Assembly: GCA_002314875.1 (NCBI GenBank)
Contig: DCHS01000038.1
Coordinates: forward strand, 31,632 to 95,631
Direction: 5' to 3'
From: Prevotellaceae bacterium UBA1746
Lineage (GTDB): Bacteria > Bacteroidota > Bacteroidia > Bacteroidales > Bacteroidaceae
Length of the DNA: 64,000 nucleotides
Numbering within the stretch: the first letter of the stretch is position 1; every line of letters starts with the position of its first letter. Under the pieces are notes generated by a model, which saw nothing but the letters and a program-made list of their open reading frames with translations, was not told the origin of the DNA and ran no database searches. A program made the translations under genes and the position numbers. Below, piece after piece: positions 51,018 to 60,269 of this stretch.

Positions 51018-51932
51018 ATGAAATATGAAAACGAAATAAAAGGCTGGGCAGTATCTTCCTTGCTTGCATATGTTATATATGAGACGATGTGGTGTGTGAT
51101 GGAAGGTGATGTTTCCATTTGGGGAGAATGCGATGTCTTGGCATTTGATTTCCTCTATTGTTCGTTGTTCTCACTTACGAGTCTCTTGCTATACCGTTTT
51201 CTTTCGAATCTGCGGATTTTCCAACACTTCAATCTTTTGAGCCAGGGTAGCCTCTGCCTAGCTGCGATAGTAGTTAATTTCTTTGTTGCATTCTGCTTTG
51301 AGAAGACTTATAATCTCTTTGCTGATACTAAAGAAAGCGTTCTTACCCGTAAGAGTCTGTACATCTTCTGTGTTCTTGCAACTTTGATGACTTTGGTGTA
51401 CCAGATGTTTTCATTCTACCGTGTTGTTCTCCGTCAGCAGAAGGAATTCCAGCAGGCTCTTGCAGCTGCACGGGAAAAAAGAGTGGCAGAAGATCTGCAG
51501 GTATCGAAGCAGGAGACTGTATTGGATTCTGAATCAGAAACTATTTGTGATACTTCTGAGAATTTGCGACAAGAAGCAGATGCCCCGAAGAATTATCGCG
51601 AAAGAATTTTAGTAGCGAAGGGTGATGTCCTTGTCCCACTGAGTGTTTCTGCTATCAGTTTTGTCCGAAAGGAGGATAGCAACATTGTGGCCTATACTTC
51701 AGAAGGTGAAGGCTTCCGGTTATCGATGACAATGGCGGATCTCGAATCTCAGCTGAATCCCGATTTGTTCTTCCGTCTTAACCGTCAGTATCTGGCAAAC
51801 TTCAATGCAATCACTAAAATCAGCCTGTTCTTTGGATCGAAACTTATCGTCCGTCTTAAAGGCTGTGACGATGACGAAATAGTTGTTAGCAAGGAGCGAA
51901 GCATCCTATTCAAGCAGTGGCTCGACCGCTGA
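51018..51932 (+). CDS. Membrane-bound LytTR-family transcriptional regulator
   Basis: 304 residues from the ATG at 51018. Residues about 8-140 hold four transmembrane segments (AVSSLLAYVIYETMWCVM; LAFDFLYCSLFSLTSLLLYR; LCLAAIVVNFFVAFCFEK; LYIFCVLATLMTLVYQMF). A coiled-coil linker (about 140-175) follows. The C-terminal ~100 residues are a LytTR DNA-binding domain: 'ILVAKGDVLVPLSVSAISFV', 'FRLSMTMADLESQL', 'FFRLNRQYLANFNAITKISL', 'KLIVRLKGCDDDEIVVSKER'. No response-regulator receiver domain is present, so the membrane part is probably the sensor. It is adjacent to an outer-membrane barrel gene. Confidence 0.9.
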   Translation: MKYENEIKGWAVSSLLAYVIYETMWCVMEGDVSIWGECDVLAFDFLYCSLFSLTSLLLYRFLSNLRIFQHFNLLSQGSLCLAAIVVNFFVAFCFEKTYNLFADTKESVLTRKSLYIFCVLATLMTLVYQMFSFYRVVLRQQKEFQQALAAAREKRVAEDLQVSKQETVLDSESETICDTSENLRQEADAPKNYRERILVAKGDVLVPLSVSAISFVRKEDSNIVAYTSEGEGFRLSMTMADLESQLNPDLFFRLNRQYLANFNAITKISLFFGSKLIVRLKGCDDDEIVVSKERSILFKQWLDR

Positions 51933-51968
51933 TTTCGTCGTTTCACGTTGCTTTTTCGCCGTTTCGCG
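51933..51968 (+). repeat. Two 15-bp direct repeats, 21-bp period
   Basis: TTTCGTCGTTTCACG (51933-51947) and TTTCGCCGTTTCGCG (51954-51968) match at 12 of 15 positions and are offset by exactly 21 bp. They start at the stop of the LytTR gene and end just before the promoter of the barrel gene, as expected for a LytTR-type operator. Confidence 0.6.
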
Positions 51969-51978
51969 CCTATGTGCG

Positions 51979-52027
51979 TTGTTGATAATGAATAGATTAT
52001 TTACTTTTGCACCCAAATTCAATTTGG
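51979..52027 (+). promoter_or_regulatory. Promoter and palindrome before outer-membrane barrel gene
   Basis: TACTTTTG (52002-52009) is the -7 element; a weak TTG (51979-51981) is the -33 at 20 bp. At the expected transcription start is a 15-bp palindrome CCAAATTCAATTTGG (52013-52027). Confidence 0.6.
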
Positions 52028-52057
52028 TCTTGCAGAAGTAAATAATTTTTTTTCGTT

Positions 52058-54202
52058 ATGAAGAACTTTGTTATTGTCATAACCTTACTATGCATCGTGC
52101 TGCCGGTTTTCGGACAGAACACAGAAGTGGAGGATTCACTTGATGCGGCGTGGGAGATGTATCTTGATGAGGCTGCTGTTGTTGTTCATAAACCTGCGGC
52201 AAAGTTTTCTACAGACAAGGTAGAGTATAGTGTCAAGGATGACCCTATGAGTAAGACCCAGTCTGTTCTTGAACTTCTGCGTAAGGTGCCAATGGTGACG
52301 GTAGACGCCAAGAACAATATCTCAGTAAATGGATCTCAGGAGTTTCTGGTCTATATCAATGGTCGTCCTAGTTCAATGATTACCCGTAATCCGTCAAAGA
52401 TTCTTCGTGGTATGCCTGCTGGCAGTGTTCAGAAGGTGGAGGTCATCACGAATCCAGGAGCCAAATATGATGCAGAGGGTGTTGGTGGCGTTTTGAATAT
52501 CATCACGAAGAAGAAGCGTTGGGACCACGAAAAAGAATTATCAGGTTCATGCAATACGATATTAGGTACAAACCACTGGGGAGAGGACGTTTCATTAAGT
52601 TATCAGGGGAATCGGTGGACGGTGGACGCGAGCATAGAGGGAGAATATGAATATCAGGCTCATGCTCCAAATCTCTCCTCGGTGGACTACCTGAAACCAC
52701 AGGTTTATAGCGAGAAATCCTATCAGGATAGTCGCCAGCATATGCCTTTCACTATGGGAATGATAGAGGTGGGTTACGTCGTAGACAGTCTTTCTGCTAT
52801 TCATTTATCACTCGGGGGCAATTATATGGTAATGAAAGAAAAAGGAGCTACAACATATACTTATAATGGTGGTTATTATGAAAGCGGCCTTTCTCTTCTG
52901 TCTGATAACGATGCTACCTTCAATATGGGGTCTGTAAACTCCAGTTTGGATTATCAGCGTTTCTTTGGAGTAGAGCAGAAGGGTAGTTTGATGTTCACCT
53001 ATCAGAATGGTTTTTCTCCGGGATATAACAAAAATTATCAGATTTTCCAAGATGAGAAACTAGCGGCAAAGTATGGTTTTGAAAGCCGCCTCTCGAAGAA
53101 TCATCCTAAGAACATCAATCACAATCTGTTGGCAGATTTCGTTGTACCCGTCAGTGAATGGTTGAAAATCAATACAGGAAGTAAATATACCGCTGATAGC
53201 AATAAGAGTGAGGCTTTCAAGCAACAGCAGAACATCCTTGCTTCCTATGCAGAAACGGAGATTTCATATCGTTGGTTGGAGGCTAAGGCAGGATTGCGTC
53301 ATGAATATACCTGGCAGCATTCAATTTACAAAGAGCATGCAGAGAAGGATTTCAATTTGCATTACGGTATTCTCGCTCCTTCTGGTAGTCTTACCGCAAC
53401 ATTGAACAGTGCAAACAGTCTGGGGTTCAACTACAATCTCCGTATCCGCCGTCCAGACATCGAGGAACTTGATCCGTATGTTGAGCACTATTCGCCTTCT
53501 TCGGTCTCCTATGGTAATCCTCATTTGGATGTTGAGAAAACAAATGCTTTTTCTCTTATCTATATGCTTCATCTGCCTAAACTCTCTCTCAATGCTACTT
53601 TGATGGAGACCATGAACAACAACGGCATTCAGCGATATTCATTCTTGCAGGAAGGTCTCGTCCATAGTACTTTCGGGAATGTTGTAAAACATCGTCAGAC
53701 CTCCTTTAATCTTTATGCGAGTTGGAGCATGACAAAGAGTACGCGTGTTCTCGTTAACAGCGAGTTACATTACAATAATTATGAAAGTAAGGATCTGGAT
53801 GCGAAGAACAACGGATGGTGTTACGGACTTAATATGAGTGTACAGCAGGAACTACCGTGGCGATTGAAGTTTTCAACGAATCTAGAGTGGATGACGAAAG
53901 ATTATAATCTCCAAGGCTGGGAATCAGGAATGGCAATGCTCACGGCCTCTATTGCACGCAGTTTTTGCCATGACCGCTGGACGTTTTCGCTTTCTGGAAC
54001 ATCAGGATTGGGGCATGGAGGTGATCTTCTGTGGACGGAGCATTCCGTTACCCGTGATTTCATTTCCGAAAATACTTTCACTATGCCAGCTCAGAGTCTT
54101 TCCTTCTCCATTACCTACAACTTCGGAGGTAGTAGAAAGGAGGAGCTAGAGGATCTTAACCTTCTCGATATGGGAGTAAAACGTAAAGTTAGAAGACATT
54201 AA
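52058..54202 (+). CDS. TonB-dependent receptor-like outer-membrane beta-barrel protein
   Basis: 714 residues with signal peptide MKNFVIVITLLCIVLPVFGQ. A plug-like domain (about 60-150) is visible: 'VLELLRKVPMVTVDAKNNIS', 'EFLVYINGRPSSMITRNPSK', 'VEVITNPGAKYDAEGVGGVL', NIITKKK. The rest is a barrel of the OMP_b-brl_3 type ending in 'QSLSFSITYNFGGSRKEELE'. The usual N-terminal carboxypeptidase-regulatory-like domain is missing. The ligand is unknown. It is likely to be controlled by the LytTR regulator next door. The frame is intact. Confidence 0.9.
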   Translation: MKNFVIVITLLCIVLPVFGQNTEVEDSLDAAWEMYLDEAAVVVHKPAAKFSTDKVEYSVKDDPMSKTQSVLELLRKVPMVTVDAKNNISVNGSQEFLVYINGRPSSMITRNPSKILRGMPAGSVQKVEVITNPGAKYDAEGVGGVLNIITKKKRWDHEKELSGSCNTILGTNHWGEDVSLSYQGNRWTVDASIEGEYEYQAHAPNLSSVDYLKPQVYSEKSYQDSRQHMPFTMGMIEVGYVVDSLSAIHLSLGGNYMVMKEKGATTYTYNGGYYESGLSLLSDNDATFNMGSVNSSLDYQRFFGVEQKGSLMFTYQNGFSPGYNKNYQIFQDEKLAAKYGFESRLSKNHPKNINHNLLADFVVPVSEWLKINTGSKYTADSNKSEAFKQQQNILASYAETEISYRWLEAKAGLRHEYTWQHSIYKEHAEKDFNLHYGILAPSGSLTATLNSANSLGFNYNLRIRRPDIEELDPYVEHYSPSSVSYGNPHLDVEKTNAFSLIYMLHLPKLSLNATLMETMNNNGIQRYSFLQEGLVHSTFGNVVKHRQTSFNLYASWSMTKSTRVLVNSELHYNNYESKDLDAKNNGWCYGLNMSVQQELPWRLKFSTNLEWMTKDYNLQGWESGMAMLTASIARSFCHDRWTFSLSGTSGLGHGGDLLWTEHSVTRDFISENTFTMPAQSLSFSITYNFGGSRKEELEDLNLLDMGVKRKVRRH

Positions 54203-54210
54203 ATTTTATT

Positions 54211-54750
54211 ATGATGAGAATTATTGATTTCAGAGAAAACGAAAAGGAATTGTTTAAGGCGGAGATGCAGATTGCATTTCAGGAGGGTTATGAAAGCCGT
54301 TTCGGTGAGACTAACGGCATTATCCTTCCTTTTTCGCATATAGAGCGCTCACTGGAAGGAGAAAATGCTTATGCTTTTGAAGTCCTTGATGGTGAGGAAC
54401 GAGTAGGTGGGGCAATTGTATCATTGTCAGAGGACGGAACACATGGTGATTTAGATTTCCTCTATACCAAGGTAGGATGCCAGAATCGCGGTGCGGCAAA
54501 GATGATGTGGAAATATATCGAGGAACAATTCCCCGAGGTTGAGGTGTGGGAAACCTGCACACCGTATTTCGATGAACGAAACATTCATTTTTATGTGAAT
54601 CGTTGCGGTTTCCATATCGTCGAGTTCTTTAATAGTCATCATCCTGAGCCTCCACATCCGGACACAGAAGAAGATACACTGTTCTTCTCGCCCGATGATC
54701 CGATGTATGCTCAGGGAATGTTTCGATTTGAAAAAAGGAAATCGTTTTAG
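54211..54750 (+). CDS. GNAT-family N-acetyltransferase
   Basis: 179 residues, cytosolic. The GNAT fold shows 'AYAFEVLDGEERVGGAIVSL' (beta 2-3), 'DLDFLYTKVGCQNRGAAKMM' (acetyl-CoA loop of the Q/R-x-x-G-x-A type) and 'VWETCTPYFDERNIHFYVNR' then CGFHIVEF (helix 4, beta 5). Substrate unknown. It starts 8 bp after the barrel gene and may be co-transcribed. Nothing marks it as a ribosomal or antibiotic acetylase. Confidence 0.88.
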   Translation: MMRIIDFRENEKELFKAEMQIAFQEGYESRFGETNGIILPFSHIERSLEGENAYAFEVLDGEERVGGAIVSLSEDGTHGDLDFLYTKVGCQNRGAAKMMWKYIEEQFPEVEVWETCTPYFDERNIHFYVNRCGFHIVEFFNSHHPEPPHPDTEEDTLFFSPDDPMYAQGMFRFEKRKSF

Positions 54751-54859
54751 ACCAGGAATTGTATTCTTGACGCTAAAGTTTGTTCGAATTGCTTTATATT
54801 ATTGTTTTCTAAATCTTTAGATGTAAAATAATTCCTATCCGCTAAAACTTTTAGATATA

Positions 54860-54899
54860 ATAAAAAGAAAGGGCTGATTCCATTTTGTGGAGTCAGCCC
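54860..54899 (-). terminator. Intrinsic terminator of the SusCD operon
   Basis: Stem GGGCTGATTCCA/TGGAGTCAGCCC (54871-54882 with 54888-54899, one G-T pair) has a 5-nt loop. On the minus strand it is followed by TTTCTTTTTATT. It lies about 125 nt beyond the last stop of the operon. The rest of 54751-55022 holds no gene that I can support. Confidence 0.8.
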
Positions 54900-55022
54900 A
54901 AATTGTTGTTTTTGTTTCTGTTACAAAACTTATATAACAAGTATAATTGAGAGCAACCTTGACGTTCTTTGTAGTAACATCTTGCGAAACTCTCGTCTAA
55001 TCATGTAGATAGTGACTATGAA

Positions 55023-56057
55023 TTATTCAAGAGATCCAGGGAAGTCCATGTAAACATAGTGGTAGTCCATATCTGTTTCGTCATTCTGAGACCATACGCA
55101 ACAGAAAGTAATGCTCAAACGCTTGGAAGAGGTTCCTTCGTAGCAGTTGATGTTTGTGTAGGGACGATCACCGTAACGGCCATAGATATAGAACTTGTCA
55201 ATGTGAGTTTCATCATCGAACTGCCAGTTGTTATAGCTTTGGTCTTCGCTATTATAGAACCAGTATTCAATCTGGGAAACTTCACCGTAAGGATTATCCA
55301 TGGTGTAAACGAAATCGTTGTTCTCAAAATTGAGGTAATAGCACATGGTACCGTCATCGTATGATGATTCTACAGCAATGCTCTTGTCAACAGTACAGAG
55401 AACTTCAAGACCTGAGTTAAGGAAATTGGTGAACTTGTAAGTACCATCGATTTGGCTCTTGTAAACATTACCCTTGGCAATAGTATTCCACTGAGTAGTG
55501 TAGGTTCTGTAAGATGCGTTTTCGTAAACAACATCCCAGGTATTCCATTCTACCCAAATGTAGTTCCAATTGGTCTTGGTAGTATCATAACCATAAATCC
55601 AAAGTGAACCCTGATAGATGTCACCGTCGAAACTGCTGTAGTCAGCGGTGTTTCCGTAGAGATATTCTACAGATCCATTGTCATCAATTACTACTGTAGA
55701 ATAGGGAGGAGCATAGGTGTCGTTTGCGTCTTCAATCTTCATTGTACCATCTTCATTGACGGAGAAATGAAGGTCATAGCCATCGTTACCTTGGAAACTC
55801 TTGAGGCAATAAGTGTAATCATCGTAATAAACGAGGTCGCACTCCACTTCAGTACCGGCAATTAAATCCTGGACGGTCACCTTCGTGCTTGCCAATACTT
55901 GTGCTTCAGTCTTGCTTCCAAAGGTAACACTTGCAATATCAGCAACGTTGTACGTCTTCATTGAACCGTCGTTGAGGGTAACGGTCATCTGATCTGTCTG
56001 TGCATTCATTGTAAATGATGCAGCAGCAGCCAACATAGTAAATAAAATCTTTTTCAT
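55023..56057 (-). CDS. Secreted protein, last gene of SusCD operon
   Basis: 344 residues with signal peptide MKKILFTMLAAAASFTMNAQ. The mature N-terminus 'MTVTLNDGSMKTYNVADIAS' then VTFG is the short 'DGS..Y.v.dI.s.tF' module frequent in T9SS cargo and fimbria-like proteins of this group. The middle is Tyr/Trp-rich and acidic ('DGDIYQGSLWIYGYD', 'NWNYIWVEWNTWDVVYENAS'). The end 'DMDYHYVYMDFPGSLE' resembles 'SAYNYCEFDFPASLPE' of the lipoprotein at 57572, suggesting a shared C-terminal domain. No sorting tail is present. A substrate-binding role is inferred from the operon. Confidence 0.8.
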   Translation of the reverse strand: MKKILFTMLAAAASFTMNAQTDQMTVTLNDGSMKTYNVADIASVTFGSKTEAQVLASTKVTVQDLIAGTEVECDLVYYDDYTYCLKSFQGNDGYDLHFSVNEDGTMKIEDANDTYAPPYSTVVIDDNGSVEYLYGNTADYSSFDGDIYQGSLWIYGYDTTKTNWNYIWVEWNTWDVVYENASYRTYTTQWNTIAKGNVYKSQIDGTYKFTNFLNSGLEVLCTVDKSIAVESSYDDGTMCYYLNFENNDFVYTMDNPYGEVSQIEYWFYNSEDQSYNNWQFDDETHIDKFYIYGRYGDRPYTNINCYEGTSSKRLSITFCCVWSQNDETDMDYHYVYMDFPGSLE

Positions 56058-56074
56058 AAGTTTTTTTCAATAAA

Positions 56075-56539
56075 TTATTTCTTAACCTTGAAACTCTGGT
56101 TACCGAACTTCACGATATAAATGCCTGCGGGAAGATTAGAAAGGTTAACGCTGGTAGCCTTGTCTGCCTTCTGGCTCTGGATGAGACGGCCATTTGCATC
56201 GAACACGCGGATTTCGCTGTTCTTTTCAAGACCTGTGAAACTTGCGGTCTGCTGATTGTATTTGAAACCTTCTGCATTTACCTTGTCGATGCCGTCGGGC
56301 TCAACTTCCTTAAAGGTAAGACTAACGAGAGAATCGAACTCGTAGCTGGAGTTACCAGTTGCAGTGGTAACGATGAGCTGGTGAGTTTCTGAGTAGGTGA
56401 GAACGGGTTCTTCGCCAAGGCTGAATTCAACGGAAGTACCATCAGTGAAGTTGACAACAAGATTGTGGTCAGCAGCTGCCATAGGAAGGCTCATAAGGCT
56501 AACAGCCATAGCCATTAAAACTTTTGTAAACTTTTTCAT
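56075..56539 (-). CDS. Small T9SS type A sorting-domain protein
   Basis: 154 residues with signal peptide MKKFTKVLMAMAVSLMSLPMAAA. The N-terminal part repeats the short module twice ('HNLVVNFTDGTSVEFSLG', 'QLIVTTATGNSSYEFDSLVS'). Residues about 95-154 are a canonical T9SS type A C-terminal domain: 'FTGLEKNSEIRVFDANGRLI', 'QSQKADKATSVNLSNLPAGI' and 'YIVKFGNQSFKVKK'. With little more than a sorting domain, it may act as a small surface peptide. It is 57 bp from the preceding lipoprotein gene. Confidence 0.85.
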   Translation of the reverse strand: MKKFTKVLMAMAVSLMSLPMAAADHNLVVNFTDGTSVEFSLGEEPVLTYSETHQLIVTTATGNSSYEFDSLVSLTFKEVEPDGIDKVNAEGFKYNQQTASFTGLEKNSEIRVFDANGRLIQSQKADKATSVNLSNLPAGIYIVKFGNQSFKVKK

Positions 56540-56596
56540 AATGAAAGTATTTAAGAAATTATTATTTGTTGCAAAAACGTATGATTACTTGTGAGA

Positions 56597-57559
56597 TTAC
56601 CATGTGAGAATATCTGTGGGATTGCCAGGACCGGTATAAACCAGTTTTATTGTACGACCCGCAATGTCTGCCGTAGACTTGTCAACATTGATACGAGCTG
56701 AAGCATAAGTACCGGTGAGGTTGGTCTCAATGGTATAGTAGTAACCATTCAATGTACCACCGCTCTTGAAAGTGATCTTATGTGTTGTTTCGCTTACAGT
56801 GAAGACCAAATCTACACCATAGTAGTTCTTCAATACATAGGTTTCATCAAGATTGTCGACAAGTGTTGCAGTATGGTTTTCCTTATCAAGTGCAGAAGTC
56901 CAACTGAGGTCATAAGAAGGAAGACCGTTCATGTGGAAGGCAAATTCATAAGGATCAGAATCAATGTATTCTTCCTGGGTTGTGTCTGCCAGTGCAACGA
57001 GCGTAAAGTTGTAGTCGCCTTCTGCTAACTGGTTCGGGAGAACCGCTTCACAAGAAGTAATGGTCTTCTCATTATAGATGGACTTATCAGCACTTTCGTA
57101 AGTATAACGATATGCGTATGCCTCTGGAACAGCGTCCCACCAAACCGTTACTGGTATCGTTGTATCGTCATAATCAACGCCCGTCAGCACGAGTTTCTCT
57201 TGTGCATTCGTTCGTGCATCGATGGAAACTTCAGAACTATTACCTTTGTCACCTTCATAAGCAGCAAAACTTGTCAGTTTGAAGGTATAAGGTGTATCAT
57301 AATTCAAATCAGTGATTTGGCAAGAAAGGGCAGTAGTGACATCACCGGCAACTGCATTTCCTTTGGCATCTAAGAGACGATAGCCATATTGTGTGGCGTC
57401 AGCAATAGCATCCCATGAAAAAGACAGCGTACTGACCGTAGCAGCGGCTACCTGTGGCTTGGCGCTTGCAATTGGCGTCTTCACAACTTCCTCTTCCGAG
57501 CAAGAACCCAAAACGAGGGCAGTGAAGAGCAGTATTATATATATAAAAGGAGTCTTCAT
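56597..57559 (-). CDS. Surface lipoprotein with FN3 domains (SusCD operon)
   Basis: 320 residues. The signal ends in lipobox VLGSC; the Cys is followed by SEEE, which fits the Bacteroidetes lipoprotein export signal, so it is predicted to be surface exposed. Two FN3 modules follow: about 35-115 ('STLSFSWDAIADATQYGYRL') and about 120-205 ('TVWWDAVPEAYAYRYTYESA'). A C-terminal beta domain (about 215-320) resembles those of the neighbouring products. The position after susD is that of SusE/SusF-type binding lipoproteins. Ligand unknown. Confidence 0.85.
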   Translation of the reverse strand: MKTPFIYIILLFTALVLGSCSEEEVVKTPIASAKPQVAAATVSTLSFSWDAIADATQYGYRLLDAKGNAVAGDVTTALSCQITDLNYDTPYTFKLTSFAAYEGDKGNSSEVSIDARTNAQEKLVLTGVDYDDTTIPVTVWWDAVPEAYAYRYTYESADKSIYNEKTITSCEAVLPNQLAEGDYNFTLVALADTTQEEYIDSDPYEFAFHMNGLPSYDLSWTSALDKENHTATLVDNLDETYVLKNYYGVDLVFTVSETTHKITFKSGGTLNGYYYTIETNLTGTYASARINVDKSTADIAGRTIKLVYTGPGNPTDILTW

Positions 57560-57571
57560 GATTGTAGCGTA

Positions 57572-58513
57572 TTATTCCGGAAGGGATGCGGGAAAATCAA
57601 ATTCGCAATAATTATAAGCACTCTCTCCGTCCTCATAAGTCAGGTAGAAGTAGAGGATACCATAGAGATGCTTCACTCCCTTGCGAGTAAGGGGATAAAT
57701 GTAGGAGAAATAGGTGTTGTTTGAAGCATAATAGAAGTATGCATAACAACTTGAGATTGTACGTTTACCTTCTTGAGGACACCAACTCAGCCAGTTACAA
57801 CTGCCATCTTCTCCATAGGTTACAATATCATAGACAATGCTTCCGTCACCGTAAGTGTAGGTGTAGGAAAGATTGTTCTCAGCAATTTTTATTTCATAAT
57901 CGCCATAAGTATCCAAAGTATTTTCTCCCACAGAGAAGACGAGGTCGTGGCCACAGTTGAGGAAATTCTCAACGCGGAAACGGCGTTGGCCTTCGAGTTG
58001 ATAAACAGTGGAATAGATGGTGTCATATTCTGCCTGGAATTTGAACCACGCTTTTTCTTCAATTTTGTTCCAAGCAGCTACAAGAATGCTACCTTTGAAA
58101 GTTGAAGAACCGCCGATGTCTTGGTAGTGGTTTGCATACTTTTCTTCAAGAGCAAGTTCAAATGTTGCCTTCTTGGCCATCTGGATATTCGGGAAGGAAA
58201 TTTCCAGTTCAGTCCATTCTTCACCTGCTGCAAAAGTAACGGAAGAAGGAATGTTAATGGCTTCGTCGGCAGATACGACTTGAATGGGAACTGTCAGTTC
58301 ATTGGTGAAATCACCAGTACGGCCTAACCATATAGTTGTTGTTCTGGCATCATCAGTAGAGAGGATAATCTCACCGCTGCTATCTTTGTCAAAGTATACT
58401 TTTGTATCATTGGGAACCGTTTCTTCACCCGGTGCCCAGTTGTCTTCTTCGCTACAAGCCGTAAAAGCCACAATGGCGAAGAGACCAAAGAGGATAGAAA
58501 GGATATTCTTCAT
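57572..58513 (-). CDS. Surface lipoprotein with Calx-beta-like N-terminal domain (SusCD operon)
   Basis: 313 residues. Lipobox AFTAC followed by SEED suggests surface export. The N-terminal domain (about 35-150) has the look of a Calx-beta or BACON-like Ig module ('LTVPIQVVSADEAINIPSSV', 'TFAAGEEWTELEISFPN'). The C-terminal part (about 155-313) is Tyr-rich and ends 'SAYNYCEFDFPASLPE', similar to the last protein of the operon. It is separated from susD by 2 bp. No enzyme motif. Confidence 0.82.
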   Translation of the reverse strand: MKNILSILFGLFAIVAFTACSEEDNWAPGEETVPNDTKVYFDKDSSGEIILSTDDARTTTIWLGRTGDFTNELTVPIQVVSADEAINIPSSVTFAAGEEWTELEISFPNIQMAKKATFELALEEKYANHYQDIGGSSTFKGSILVAAWNKIEEKAWFKFQAEYDTIYSTVYQLEGQRRFRVENFLNCGHDLVFSVGENTLDTYGDYEIKIAENNLSYTYTYGDGSIVYDIVTYGEDGSCNWLSWCPQEGKRTISSCYAYFYYASNNTYFSYIYPLTRKGVKHLYGILYFYLTYEDGESAYNYCEFDFPASLPE

Positions 58514-58515
58514 GG

Positions 58516-60243
58516 TTATTCGGGCTTAATGTAGTTAGAAGGATCAGGATTCTTAATACAAGCGGTGTTGTAGTTGAATTCGTAGTCGGGGATATAGTAG
58601 TTCATCCAAGGTGCCACATAACCTTCCTTTGAATTCATGATAAAACCTGCTTTGTAGTTTGTGCCAGTGTATTTGCGGATTACCTGCTTAGCCAAACGTT
58701 TGTAGTCCCACATGATTTGGCCTTCGCCCCAAAGTTCAGCACGCTTTTGGTAAAGCAGTTCGGTAGTGAAGGTGTTAATTCCATATACATAACCGCTTTC
58801 CAGACAATCGTACGTTTTATTGGTATAGCGATAGGTGTTCATCCAATCGTTGAGTTCCGCAGCAGCAGTCTGATAACCCTTAAGATGAGCAAGGGCTTCA
58901 AGGCGAATGAATTCCATTTCCTCCATGCGCATCAAGGGAATATCACCGATAAGGCCAATTTTGTATTCCGTGAGATTTCCACTTCCCGGACGGAACTTGA
59001 TATTGGCATAAGCCGGCAACTTCTTATAACCTTCTTCGTCAACATTGAGGACATATTTCTCATGCTTTGAATAGTCACCCGCATCGTCAGGAGCAATCCA
59101 TGAAGTCTTGCGCCAGTCGTTATTGCTGAGATGATCATAAAGGTCACGACCGATGCAGCGATGTGCACCGTAGTTCGCCATGCTCCATGTAGGTTCACTT
59201 GTCATTTCACCAAGGAAAGAGTAATAGAAAGCACCCAATTGTTCCTTGGTACCAACAGTAGCGCACCACATCCAAGAATCATTGTTGGACGCGGTGTTGA
59301 AACCAGTTGCTGCGTCTTTCCACTGACTTTCCGTTAAGGGTGTAAGACCATCCATGGCCTTAGTGGCATAGTTCTCAGCTTTCTGATAACACTCTTCAAG
59401 CGATGAAATACCGAGTTTACCCCAGTTGTCATTAGCATTTTCGTCAGCAAGTATTGTGGCGAGATCATCGGCAGACTTGTATCCGCGAGTTGCAATTTCT
59501 AACCACAGACGTGCTTGAAGGCCATCAATGACATTTTGATCCATGTAATACTTTTCAGTAGCAGAACGGCTATATCCGGTAAGCAGTGTTTCTGCCTTCT
59601 GTAAGTCGCTGTTGATGAAGCGATACATGGTTGCGAAGGAAACGCGAGGATTAGACTTGGAATCGTTCTCCGTTGTCTTTTCTGTGACAATGGGAACCGT
59701 CAATTCCATGCAGCCGAGACTTTCTGCTAAAGCGTCAAGTTCTGCTACGCCAGTCTTGCGGAATTCAAAATAACGCGCCAAATCCATGTAGGCCATTGCA
59801 CGATAACCATAAGCCTGACCGAGGTATTGGTTCTTGACTTCATCGCTGATGGTACTGATTCCTACAGCGTTGATGAGGCTGTTGCAATGGTTGATGAGGC
59901 TGTAATAGTAATAATAGGTATAACGACACAGGTACCACATGTAGATATTACATTCCTGGTAGTACTGGTAGTTATAGGAATTGTCATACATTGGGAAATC
60001 ATCGCCAGCAGACTCACGCTGAAGCATTTGGCAAGGATATCCCCAGTCGTTACCATTTGAACTGGAACTGTAAGTTGAGGTTGCCACCATCTTTTGGGGC
60101 AAACCTGATACCATAGCTTCCAGTGAACTCTCAGACTGTGCGACAAGTTCCTGAGAAGCCACGCTCGTGGGCTCAACGCTCTCAAGGCAAGAGGTCAGCA
60201 AAGATGTGGCAGCAAATCCTATGATGAGATGTTTTGCTTTCAT
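58516..60243 (-). CDS. susD: SusD/RagB-family nutrient-binding lipoprotein
   Basis: 575 residues from the ATG at 60243; a longer frame reaches upstream into the susC stop and is rejected. Signal MKAKHLIIGFAATSLLTSC has the lipobox LLTSC. SusD-type helices are clear: 'ESSLEAMVSGLPQKMVATST', 'INAVGISTISDEVKNQYLGQ' (TPR-like), 'AYGYRAMAYMDLARYFEF', 'NSDLQKAETLLTGYSRSATE', and the C-terminal 'ELLYQKRAELWGEGQIMWDY' signature. SusD caps the SusC barrel and binds ligand at the cell surface. It is 26 bp after susC. Confidence 0.95.
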   Translation of the reverse strand: MKAKHLIIGFAATSLLTSCLESVEPTSVASQELVAQSESSLEAMVSGLPQKMVATSTYSSSSNGNDWGYPCQMLQRESAGDDFPMYDNSYNYQYYQECNIYMWYLCRYTYYYYYSLINHCNSLINAVGISTISDEVKNQYLGQAYGYRAMAYMDLARYFEFRKTGVAELDALAESLGCMELTVPIVTEKTTENDSKSNPRVSFATMYRFINSDLQKAETLLTGYSRSATEKYYMDQNVIDGLQARLWLEIATRGYKSADDLATILADENANDNWGKLGISSLEECYQKAENYATKAMDGLTPLTESQWKDAATGFNTASNNDSWMWCATVGTKEQLGAFYYSFLGEMTSEPTWSMANYGAHRCIGRDLYDHLSNNDWRKTSWIAPDDAGDYSKHEKYVLNVDEEGYKKLPAYANIKFRPGSGNLTEYKIGLIGDIPLMRMEEMEFIRLEALAHLKGYQTAAAELNDWMNTYRYTNKTYDCLESGYVYGINTFTTELLYQKRAELWGEGQIMWDYKRLAKQVIRKYTGTNYKAGFIMNSKEGYVAPWMNYYIPDYEFNYNTACIKNPDPSNYIKPE

Positions 60244-60269
60244 TTTGTCTTGTTTTATTTGTCCGAGAA

